Below, in pieces: positions 10,956-20,407 of a DNA stretch of 64,000 bases. Position 1 is the stretch's first letter; every line of letters starts with the position of its first letter. Below the pieces are notes generated by a model. It did no database searches, had not been told where the DNA came from, and saw nothing but the letters and a program-made list of their open reading frames with translations. The position numbers and the translations under genes are program-made. This stretch comes from Cytospora piceicola (taxonomy: Eukaryota > Ascomycota > Sordariomycetes > Diaporthales > Cytosporaceae): assembly GCA_023375675.1 (NCBI GenBank), contig JALQBC010000055.1, positions 1 to 64,000 on the forward strand, read 5' to 3'.

Positions 10956-12862
10956 CTAATACACCTTCAACCCAGCAGCAACCCCAGAGTACCCCTCCAG
11001 GATATCCCTCCTCCTCTCCTCGCTCCTAACATCAAACTTCATTGCGAACGGCGACGGCTCCAAGATGACATGACTGTTCGTAGCCTGGTCATCGATGGGG
11101 ACCTTCTCTCCCGTCCGCGGGCACGTCATCTGGCCCATGTTGAAGGCCCACAGGACACAGGCGCCCGTGACGAACAGCTCGATGTCCACAATGTCCATGC
11201 CCAGGCACTTGCGGCGGCCCCAGCCGAACGAGTGCATGCCGAACTTGCTGTCGCGGAAGTTGGGGTACTTGGTCAGGGGCTCCTGGTACGTCGGGAAGGA
11301 CGGGTCGAGCCAGCGGTCTGGCCGGTAGGATTCGCAGTCGGGGTAGTGCTCGAGGACGCGGTTGATGGACCTGTTAGGTAAGAAGGGCACATGTGAGTTA
11401 TGAGGAGCCATCGCACATTTGTTGATGAGGACAGGGGGCGGTGGGACGCCAGGGCATGGATGAGTGGCTGTTGAGGGGGGGGGGGGCACTTACCATTCAC
11501 ATGCCAGAAGGATGGTTCCCTTGTTGATCTTGACACCGCGGTATTCATCATCACGCTCAGCTTGGTGGGGCACACCTGTGTGGCGGACCGGTTGTGTTAG
11601 CATATTGCTCATCCTTCAAAGCAACTGACTACGGCGCGGCCCCCACAGGTTATGGTATGTGACTTACCGAGCGGCACACCCGACCTCCATCGAATGGTCT
11701 CCTTCAAACAGGCTCTCACAGTCGGCAGATCTTCAAAGTCTCCCAGGGTCGGCATTCGATTACCGCATACCCTGTCAATCTCCTCCTGTGCCTTCTTCTG
11801 CCATTCCGGGTGCAGCGCCATGGCCATCAGGAAGAACTTCAGCGGGCCTGCAATCGTGACGACACCCACCAGGTTGAAGAACCCAATTGTGCAAGCCGCG
11901 AATATCTCCTGCTCCTCAGTCTGCTCCAGGTCCCCCTTCTGCTCCCGAGCCACCTGCTCGATATACCGGTAAGCCCACGTATCCTTTGGCAACGCGTCGT
12001 TACTATACTTCTCCTTAGCAATCCGGTAATTATTCGTCCACCAAGCCTTCTGCGTCGCCATCCTCTGCCGTTCATAGTTCCTCCACTTGTTGAAGGGGTC
12101 AGGTATGTTCCACAGGAATGTCATGGTATTGACGATCGGCCCGGAGACGCTCATGTTGTGCAGAGTGCAGTCGGCGCTCTCGCCGTTCATCTTGCCCTGC
12201 GAGGCCTCATCCCACGCCAAGCGACTCATAATCCGCCCGCAGTGCTCGCGGCTGTGGTCCATGAACCTCACGGGGTCCGACATCAGCATCATCAGGTAGC
12301 GCTTCGTCTCGGCCTCAACGTGCCCGTAGAATTGGTGTCTATAAGCCTCGGCCATGGCGGCGTGGACCCATTTGCGTTGTCTGGTCCAATTGTCTGTATT
12401 TTCCGGAGGGTGTAGTTAGTTACCCTTCATGTGGTCGTGTGGTCAGGTGCAAGTTATGAGATGGCACCCGGAGTACTCACCATGGCGGTCCATAAGCGCG
12501 AGATATTCGACACCCGTTTTGTGGCCGATCAGAGCCCGAATCTGTGGCCGTCCTGAGTATATGTGGCCCCTCTTTACGAGGAGTTCTTCTGCGATCAGTT
12601 CGTCCGAGATGATAACGAATTCGGCGCCGGGTACGCTCATCTGGTAGATGGGCCCATAGATGTCCGCCCACTCCTTCAACTTCTTCCACATAGAGAACCT
12701 TGGCAGTTCAGGGCCGTTGCGCAAGATAGGCAACGGTCGTGGCCCGGGAAACTTGGGCTGGGATAACTTGTTCTTCCTCCATTGTAAGATCTGTTGTATT
12801 GCGGAGAGCAGAAGACTTGGTATAGCAAAATACAGTATTATGACAGGTATGTCGAAAGCCAT
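10956..12862 (-). CDS. Cytochrome P450 monooxygenase with atypical I-helix
   Basis: Four exons (12862-12481, 12393-11668, 11575-11494, 11370-10956) join in frame to 534 aa, a normal length for a membrane-bound fungal P450. An N-terminal hydrophobic helix (about residues 5-25) is followed by a proline-rich hinge (KFPGPRPLP). The K-helix ExxR is ETIR (about 359-362), the PERF-like segment is YRPDRW, and the heme loop FGWGRRKCLG places the thiolate cysteine at about residue 452. The gene therefore looks intact and heme-binding. In the I-helix, where most P450s have AGxDTT, the sequence reads VGVVT (about 303-307): both the acidic residue and the threonine next to it are valine. The layout resembles fungal class II, reductase-dependent P450s of the CYP64 kind. 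There is no biosynthetic cluster around it, so the substrate is unknown. Confidence 0.92.
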
Positions 12863-12988
12863 TTTGGCGATCTTTTTTACCTAGGCCTATTCTTGAAGCA
12901 AGTAGAAGTATATCAGAGAAGGGAGGGCGCGAGAGGGTCAAACAAAAGCAATATGGGATTGAAGAGCTGGCCAGATTCACTGCCTCTG

Positions 12989-12996
12989 TATTTATA
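12989..12996 (-). promoter_or_regulatory. TATA box of the P450 gene
   Basis: On the minus strand the sequence reads TATAAATA, about 127 bp upstream of the P450 start codon (12862). The spacing suits a fungal core promoter. The assignment rests on position and motif only. Confidence 0.5.
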
Positions 12997-14660
12997 CGAC
13001 CGACCTCTTGTACGTCCCAATAGTCAGATTTCACAGCGCCACTGGCTCGACGTACTATATCAAGTATCGAGTGCTCATGACATGGTGGGATGCGTGAGAC
13101 AGGACCAGGAACAACAAAGTAGTGCTGATGAATGGGGAGCTGTAGTCCGGGCGTAATAATTCCAGACACATTCCACATGTACATGGTAAATGTGGGCCGA
13201 GTGACCCCGTAGAGGAGGACCCTTATCGCGACGCTCCGTAGCTTACGGCTCGGGCAAAATTGGGGATGTTGCCAAAAATATGGATACTGCTCGGACCAAT
13301 ATATCGTCTTGCAGGTGCTTATCCTCCATGACACCAGCTGCATCAACGGGGATAACCCAAGACACAGTGTCTGAGCAAAAAGAAACGATGCACATTCTTT
13401 TTCCCGAACGATATTGTCAGGCCAGCATGCTTAGCTCAACAATATTAGAAGGCAGCGAGCCAGAGATCTTTCACTGGATCTGCTCTTGTGTAGGTTATGC
13501 CGTTCGATGAGTACCGTGCTGTGGACGAGACCAGACTCCCGGTTCACGGTCAAGGGCAAGGGGCTTGAGTCAATCAAGATGGTGCTGAACGATGGTCCAA
13601 TAGGAAACCCTGAAGATCTAAAGTAGGGAGATAATTTGCCGAGTTAAAGGTGATGTATATCGGACATCTGGGTACGGACATTGGGGATGTCCGTGAAGAA
13701 GAAGACGGGGCGGGGAGGAGGGATGTCCCCACCTTGCACCCTGCCACCTCCAGGGGCGGGATGCTGCTTAGGCAGAAGGAGAGATGATCGAAAAGCCATC
13801 CCAGTCCAGAGAAGGGAATATAAATAAACGCCAAGGGCGTCACTTCCGGAGACAGGCTTGGAGCCCGTACTGCCCAGCAACAGCCAAGCACTTGCTCAAC
13901 GAACCGGTCGGAATATCAGTTCCTGCGCCCCCAGGACGAGAGCACCTCTTTCACTCGGGCACCAAGCAAATAGCAATAATGAGGCGGCTGTCTCTGCAGG
14001 AAAACTGAATGCTGACTCTGGGCGAAACTGTCATGACCCAGTAGGAGAATCCCAGCGAAGCAAGTTCCAGTCATGTCGCAGACACGCTTCGGCCTATTTG
14101 GCGGCTGGCTGATGTCCGCGTGTACACAGTAAGCTGTACTTGATGAAGGCTGCGACCGAGAGCCATATCCATATGCCTTAGCTGTGCAAATTGTGTCTCG
14201 GTCGGGCCTGTCGACTTTGTCGAGCTACCAGGCTACCTGTGCTGTTAGGTAACGGTGGTTGTAAAATAAAATGCCGAAACCTGCATCACGGGTTATAATG
14301 CGCAATAAATAATGAATGATATATGGGTAAGAGATGCTATACTGCTGTAGAGAATCAGCAGCACAGTAAGCCTGCCAATCCTTTGTCAGCTCACCTTGTC
14401 AGCTCACCTTGACAGCAGCGTAAAGGATGGAGATGCCTGGCATGCATCCATCCTATTTGAGCTTATGTAAGCTTATTCCAATTGTTTGCTGTAGCTCCCG
14501 GCAGGCATAATTTTGGCCCCCGGCTCCTGCCCAAGAATCAATCATGTTGACCCCTCCAAACTCCAAACCACATGCAGCCAGCCGGGAATTATGAGGTCAT
14601 CCTTGATACGCTTGGTGTCACGGCTGAACTACGATCGCGTCTAGCCCAGAAGTTTCCCAG
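12997..14660. other. Divergent intergenic region between P450 and palA
   Basis: This spans the promoters of two divergently transcribed genes. Several open frames of 70-105 codons exist (for example 13574-13891, minus), but none shows family character. It contains the 13-bp tandem duplication at 14383-14408. Confidence 0.55.
14383..14408. repeat. 13-bp tandem duplication upstream of palA
   Basis: TTGTCAGCTCACC occurs twice without a gap and is followed by the related word TTGACAGC. It lies about 330 bp upstream of the palA start codon. It could be a duplicated regulatory site or replication slippage. Confidence 0.75.
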
Positions 14661-14662
14661 TC

Positions 14663-14739
14663 ATGTCTTCGTGAGTTGATGCGATTACAATATTTCCCAT
14701 CCTATGGTCTGGCCTGATATTGCTTCTATACTAATACAG
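14663..14739 (+). promoter_or_regulatory. Candidate uORF / 5' UTR intron of palA
   Basis: An ATG at 14663 opens the tiny frame ATG TCT TCG TGA, whose last codons overlap a consensus donor (GTGAGT at 14671). An acceptor ending ACAG at 14739 lies two bases before the palA start codon. If unspliced, the leader carries a three-codon uORF. If spliced (69-nt intron), the same ATG opens an 18-codon frame that overlaps the main start out of frame. Whether the transcript covers this part is not known. Confidence 0.35.
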
Positions 14740-14741
14740 CC

Positions 14742-17432
14742 ATGAACCCCAGCACCAACCAACTGTCGATACCCTTCCGCAAGTCCAATAATGTCTCCCT
14801 CTCGACTGCGATACGACAGTACATCTCCAAGAAATATGACCAACACCCGGAAATGTTCCGTCATGACCTCGAGGTCATTGACGCCCTCCGCCGCGATGCT
14901 ACAAACGTCCGCGAAGCCCACCCCAGCGGCATCAAGAAGCTGCAGGCCTATGCCGCACAACTTGTCTGGATCTCCGGCAAGTTCCCCATCGACATAGGTG
15001 CCGACTTCACCTGGTATCCGGCGCTGGGATACAACACCGAGCGACCTCTCGTGCAGAACAACCTCAAGTACGAGCTCATGAGCATCCTCTTCAACCTCGC
15101 AGTGCTCTACTCCCAGCTCGCTTTAGCCTCTAACCGATCTACTACCGAGGGTCTGAAGACGGCTGCGAACTATTTCAGCCAAGCTGCCGGTGTCTTCAAG
15201 CATATGAAAGAGGTCGTGCTGCCAGAGCTGCGCATGGCCACTCCACCCGAAGACATGGACGAGAGCACACTCGAGTCTATCATACAGCTCCAACTGGCCC
15301 AGAGCCAAGAGTGTTTCTGGCAAAAGGCGGTCATTGATGGCTACAAAGATGCCTCTATCTCCAAGGTTGCTGCACGGGTTAGTGACCTATACAACCTGTC
15401 CGGCGAGGCTGCTATGAAGAGCGAAGCCATCAGCAGTGCATGGATACATCACATGAGCGCCAAGCACCATCACTTTGCCGCAGCTGCGCAATATCGAGCT
15501 GCCTGTGATTGCCTAGAGAAGCGGAAGTATGGCGAGGAGGTGGCACGGTTGACCGATGCTTTGAGCTGTGTCAACGAGGGGCTGAAGGAGGGCAAGGGAG
15601 GCTACTTGAACAAGGCCGTCATGGAAGATTTGAATGGATTGAAAAGAAGGGTCGGCGATGACTTGAAACGAGCAGAGAAAGACAACGACGTTATCTATCT
15701 GCGTGAGTGGACCAACCATGCGCTACTCCAAACCCCCAGCAGAGCTGACTATTTTCAGAACACGTACCTGCCAAGACCGAGCTTAAGATACTCGATCGTG
15801 CCAACTTGGCCATCGCTCGCACTCCGCCACAAGTAGCGAACCCTACTGAACATCTTGGCGATCACACTGACTTCGGGCCACCACTATTCGGAAAGCTTGT
15901 CCCCTATTCCGTCCATGTCGCCGTTTCCATCTACGAAGAGAGAAGAGACCGCCTAGTGAATCAGAACATCATACAAGAGCTGGAAGTTTTGAATGAGAAG
16001 CTTCATGAAATATTGTCGTCTCTTAATTTGCCAGGATCACTGCAGGCAGTGGAAAAGCCCCTTGGCCTGCCCGGAACTTTGCAACAGCACGCGGAAGAGA
16101 TCCGGCAGGCGGATGCCTTGAGTCGGGTCCAACGAAGCTTCGCCGACATCGACAAGCTGAGGGCCAGTGACCGTGCCGTCTTCGATGAAGGAAAGTCTTT
16201 ACTTGCCACAGAGGAAGAGGAGGACCACCGATTACGGATGAAATATGGCACTCAACGCTGGATGAGGCCAGCCAGCAAGGAGGATGGACATGGCGCCAAA
16301 CTCTGGAAACAAGCAACCGATATTGAAGGATACTTCGCCTCAAGCACGTCCAGTGATGCTGTCGTCCGCGAAAAGTACCTCGCAGTAGAAAGTACTCTTT
16401 CGATCCTGGCCGGCTCTGACCGCAGCTTACTGGATGCCATCCCGCAAAGCCGCAAGACAGAGATTCCCGAATCTGTCAAGCCCGTGATTGGACGTCTTCG
16501 CGGCGCTTACAACGATATCCAACGGCTTGAGTCCCGCCGCCGTCGGCGTGCCGAGGGCCTTCGGGAGAAAGCCAAGGCCGACGACATCAAGCCAGACATC
16601 ATGAAGGAGGCAGCGCGGCTGGAACGGACGTATCCCAACACGCAAATCGTCCCCGCACATTTCGAGGACTTTTTTGAGAAAAGGCTGGATAGCATGTACG
16701 AGGCGGACTTGGCGCAGATCGAGAAGGAGGCCGCAGAGCAGGAGAAGATGCTGCAGGATGTGACGCGGGCGAACATGGAGTTCGAGGCGCAGAAGAAGAG
16801 CGCTGGGGATAGGGGCTCTAGAGAGAGGGAGGCTGCGCTGCAGATGTTGGACAATGCTTACTACAAGTACAAGGAGATCGTGAGTAACGTGGAGGTGGGT
16901 AGGAAGTTCTACAACGACCTGAGTAAGATTGTCGGCTCCTTCAGAGATCGGTGTAGGGACTGGGTTGGTGAGAGGAGGAAGGATGCTAGAGCGTTGGAAG
17001 AGTAAGTCGCCTTCCCCCAGCACAACGACGGAGGCAGCCATACTGACACGACACAGTGAAATTGCCATACCGACCCTCTCATCTCTTGGCCTCGGCCAAC
17101 AGCAACATGGGCCACCTCAACCGAGCTATCAGTCTCCGCAAAGCCCACCACAGCTATTCTACCAGAACTCGCCGGCGCCCGTCGCGCCCATGTCACCGCC
17201 CGCCGAGGCTCACATCCAGTCCTGGGCCCGAGATGGCAACTCCCAGCCACCGGAACAGCCCCAGCCGAGACAATCGATGCCTCCACTGCAGGCCATGTGG
17301 CAGCCTGAGATGGGCATCAAGTTCGCACCGTCGCCGGTTGCTGGGGGCAGTGCCCAGGGCGGTCCCGCGTCAGGCGGCAAACCGCCTGTGGGCGGGAAGT
17401 GGGAGCCTGGGACCGGGATCAGGTTTGGTTGA
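14742..17432 (+). CDS. palA: BRO1-domain pH-response regulator PalA/Rim20
   Basis: Three exons (14742-15702, 15759-17001, 17057-17432) give 859 aa. Splicing restores the conserved joins DVIYL-QHVP and ARALE-DEIA. The N-terminal half is a BRO1 domain, with IPFRKS, QYISKKYDQHP, KFPIDIGADFTWYPALG and LKYELMSILFNLAVLYSQLA. A long helical V-type region with many charged heptads follows (about residues 400-740). The tail is a proline/glutamine-rich, probably disordered segment of about 120 aa. In Aspergillus, PalA/Rim20 binds ESCRT-III (Vps32) and YPX motifs in the transcription factor PacC on endosomal membranes, and helps present PacC to the PalB protease under alkaline conditions. The only other BRO1 paralogue expected in such fungi is Bro1/Alix-like. 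The PalA-type N-terminus and the length favour PalA. Confidence 0.93.
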
Positions 17433-18147
17433 GTTTTGAGATGTCGGGTTTAGGGATTATTATGCATTGACGCGCTGGAGGAGGACGAAGGCACCGTGCA
17501 TAGGAACATGATTGAACTTAGCATTGCGGGCTCTGGTATTGGGCGGTAAAACGAAAGACGTTATTTCACATGCCAAAATTGCAATGCCCCTGAGGCATAT
17601 TGGGTGTCTCTAAGAACCTACCAGCATTGCGATGTGCGGCGATTGCAGCCTAGGGTGCTCACTTAAGAGGCATCATCAGACGTCTCAGCTACAGATCCGG
17701 CAATATTGAAGCTGCCGAAAGATTCAACAGACCCGAGCTCCGAGCGCCGATCCCGTCCCGAGATGGAGCTGCTCGGGCGGATTTTCAACTTCATGACACG
17801 GCTGCCACGGCATCTGTCTGCTCTCGCTTGGCCTTCTGTACCCTGTGCGATAGATGACTCAAGTGATTGTATCAGGATTCATTAGGATTCATCTGATTAG
17901 ATTATCAGTGTCTAGCTCCACCGAGATGCGCAAATGCGCAGGGGTTTGTTTAGTCTATAAATATATCACTTCCAAGCACGTGGTTGCCGTCAACCTTCGA
18001 CATAAGCCAATACCAACATTGCTTGCAATCTTGCCCACGATCAACTGCAATTGAGCATCCCAGACGTTCAGGCCACCCAAATATCTTCATCCACCACAAT
18101 CATAACACGGCACCGAAGCAAATCTGAACCTAAGACCGACCACGACC
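17433..18147. other. Intergenic, palA 3' flank and GNAT promoter
   Basis: No gene is seen. The stretch contains a TATA-type sequence, listed separately. Confidence 0.6.
17956..17963 (+). promoter_or_regulatory. TATA box of the GNAT gene
   Basis: TATAAATA lies about 190 bp upstream of the acetyltransferase start codon, in an AT-rich pocket. The assignment is by motif and position. Confidence 0.45.
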
Positions 18148-18705
18148 ATGTCATCACCCTCCCTCACCTTCCGCAAGGCCACACAGGCAGACGTCCCCGC
18201 CCTGGACGCCCTCGTCCGGTCCGCCTACCGCGGCGAGTCCAGCAAGCAGGGCTGGACCAGCGAGGCCGACTTCATCGAGGGCGAGCGCATCGACGAGGCC
18301 GGGATCCTCGCCAAGATCAACGAGCCGGGCGGCGCCATCCTCGTCGCCTCGGGCGCGGGCGCGGCGCCCGGGGCGCCCCCGCTCGCCTGCTGCGAGGTCC
18401 TCAAGTACCCGGGCGCGGGCGAGCTGGCGTACTTTGGCCTGTTCGCGGTCAACCCGGCGCTGCAGAACGGGGGGATAGGGAAGAAGGTGCTGGGGGAGGC
18501 GGAGCGGTATGCCAGGGAGGTGTCCGGGGCGAAGACGCTGGAGATGCAGGTCATCTGGCTGAGGGAGGAGCTGATTGCTTGGTATCTTAGGAGGGGGTAT
18601 GAGCTGCTTGATGAGAAGAGGCCCTTCCCGTATGAGCACAGTACGAATGGGAAGCCGTTGAGGGATGATTTGTATTTCGTGACCCTGAGGAAGAAGTTGG
18701 TGTAG
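18148..18705 (+). CDS. GNAT-family N-acetyltransferase
   Basis: A single exon encodes 185 aa, the usual size of a one-domain GNAT. The N-terminal strand LTFRKATQADVPALDALV is the typical GNAT beginning. The acetyl-CoA loop appears as the LFAVNPALQNGGIGKKVL segment (about residues 96-116), with the Q/R-x-x-G-x-G/A pattern read as Q-N-G-G-I-G. A C-terminal AWYLRRGYE motif matches the usual Y-x-x-x-G-F/Y end of the fold. It would transfer acetyl from acetyl-CoA to an amine. The substrate is not identifiable; fungal relatives are mostly uncharacterised. The start is the ATG at 18148, which gives the full first strand. The 5' half is far more GC-rich than the flanks, as is common for short intronless fungal genes. 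Confidence 0.87.
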   Translation: MSSPSLTFRKATQADVPALDALVRSAYRGESSKQGWTSEADFIEGERIDEAGILAKINEPGGAILVASGAGAAPGAPPLACCEVLKYPGAGELAYFGLFAVNPALQNGGIGKKVLGEAERYAREVSGAKTLEMQVIWLREELIAWYLRRGYELLDEKRPFPYEHSTNGKPLRDDLYFVTLRKKLV

Positions 18706-19519
18706 ACTGTGCTCTTGTTCGCTCCTCGGTCTTGGGGCACATGTGCACTCGGCTTTGGTATGATTGGGAGGGAGTTCAAGCTCTGGGTAAGAATAGTTGA
18801 TAGACCAAGATTAGAGCAGCGGTTTATACTCTAGACATCAGAGAATTTATGGATCTTCTGCATGGAGAACGCATCTTCGCAGTGGAAAACAACGATTAAA
18901 TCAACACACATGCAGCAGTACAGGGTGTTACCCAATATCTCCAACAACCCAAGATCTTGAGCTACTAACTCTCGAGTCTCTCACAGCTTTCTGAAGTTGG
19001 AAGTAGGACTCATTATAGTCGATACCTACGTATTTATAGTATGTATAGTAGTTCGATCAATTGAGATCCTACGGCCTATTTGTATTGATCTTTCTATCCA
19101 ATTCTTAAACTGCGCATATCCGTTCTTCTTGGTGAAGCTTAAATATTCTGCTGCTGAGAGTTGACAATGCACCAAAACACTCGTGATTAGGACAAATTAT
19201 ACTGACGAGATCTTTCACAACATCTTGGATTCTGATGTAAATGTGGAAAAGACGACACTGTTGTAGAGACGCCTAAGTTTACTAGAGCAAAAGAGTATAC
19301 GAGGATTGTGAGTAGCTCCAGGGCCTCGAACGATAGCATTGTAGACTGGGGATGGGCTAGGGCTATGCATAAGGAGACGGGGTCAATCAGGCCCTTTGAA
19401 ACAAAGACACTGAATCCGTGTAAGAGAATGATATATTAGCGAACAGTCTTTTAGTTCGTGGAAGACTCTGAGAGTCGATAAATTCCTAAGTACCTAGGTA
19501 ATCAGGTAGAAGCTCCCAT
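18706..19519. other. AT-richer intergenic stretch
   Basis: No gene is seen. The part around 18900-19300 is visibly AT-richer than its neighbours and has no open frames with protein character. A TACCTAGGTA motif lies at about 19490-19500, at the 3' end of the next gene. Confidence 0.5.
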
Positions 19520-20407
19520 TCAGGATGTTACCGTCACCGTCACTACGATCACCCACCCCGACGAACTCTCCCAAAGTCCCATATCATTTTCGCACCGGAA
19601 AGTGACCTCCTCTGTTTGTACAGTCGCCTTGATTACCCCAGAATCATCATTTCTATTCCCATTTTGAGTGCCGCTGCGTGACTGCGAGCCAAGTGCCTTG
19701 TGACCAGTCGAGGCATGCGACTTGTCCCTGGATGTGAAACCGTTACGACGAACGAAGCCTCCCTCTTGTTTCTCATATAGCCCGTTGGCCCCGTAAGCAC
19801 TGCGCAATACGGACCCAGCATTCCTTTCCGGTTCAAGATAACACCTGATCGTGGAAGCCAACCGGCCCGCCAGATCTTCGTTGCGCCACCACAGGAGGTC
19901 TTTCCCGTCTCCCCCCAAAGTTTCATAAAGCGTGTCAGATGGCTTCTGATCCAGGCAGTCTAGCTTCTCCTTCCCGGGTGAAGTGACCTCTACAACCTGA
20001 ACAAGGGCGGCGTCTTCCCTCCTCTGATCCAACCCAGACAATGCCCAACCCTGTGTTGCCGGCGCTGCATTTGCGGGGAGTAAGATCAACTCTGCCGAGA
20101 GGGGACGTTGATGATTTTGCAGGTATAGCACGGAAGCGGGCAGATTATGAAAGAATTCCGCGATATACGGAATCAGGTGTTCAACGAGAAGGTGTTCATC
20201 GTCTTTTTGGTGATTTACTTGGTCTTGTCGAGCTCTTCGCATTTGTAAAGGGAGGCTCCTGAGAAGTTGTTCTAGGGTATTCTGGGCAGGGAAAGGTTCG
20301 ATGCGCTCCGGAGATATCGGGTCAGGCCGTGGTCCAGAAGTGGTCGCTTCAAAGTATGATGGCGGATTTAGGGGCCGGCCAGAGTGGTCATCTCTGACAG
20401 AGTTCAT
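19520..20407 (-). CDS. Fungal hypothetical protein
   Basis: A single exon encodes 295 aa, starting at the first in-frame ATG (20407). The frame continues 12 codons further up but only to a TTG. I recognise no catalytic or binding domain. The N-terminal 50 residues are proline-rich (GRPLNPPSYFEATTSG). The middle has an amphipathic LEQLLRSLPLQMRRARQDQ helix, a probable folded part with AELILLPANAAPATQGWALSGLDQRR, and a DTLYETLGGDGKDLLWWRNEDLAGRLAS segment containing two adjacent tryptophans. The last 80 residues are polar, and the end is hydrophobic (WVIVVTVTVTS). The central composition looks like real protein rather than chance coding. An upstream exon cannot be excluded. Function unknown. 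Confidence 0.6.
   Translation of the reverse strand: MNSVRDDHSGRPLNPPSYFEATTSGPRPDPISPERIEPFPAQNTLEQLLRSLPLQMRRARQDQVNHQKDDEHLLVEHLIPYIAEFFHNLPASVLYLQNHQRPLSAELILLPANAAPATQGWALSGLDQRREDAALVQVVEVTSPGKEKLDCLDQKPSDTLYETLGGDGKDLLWWRNEDLAGRLASTIRCYLEPERNAGSVLRSAYGANGLYEKQEGGFVRRNGFTSRDKSHASTGHKALGSQSRSGTQNGNRNDDSGVIKATVQTEEVTFRCENDMGLWESSSGWVIVVTVTVTS

Noticed and set aside
10956..18705. Secondary-metabolite cluster around the P450
   Set aside because: Its neighbours are a SYLF protein, palA and a GNAT enzyme. No PKS, NRPS, terpene cyclase, cluster-type regulator or transporter lies close by.
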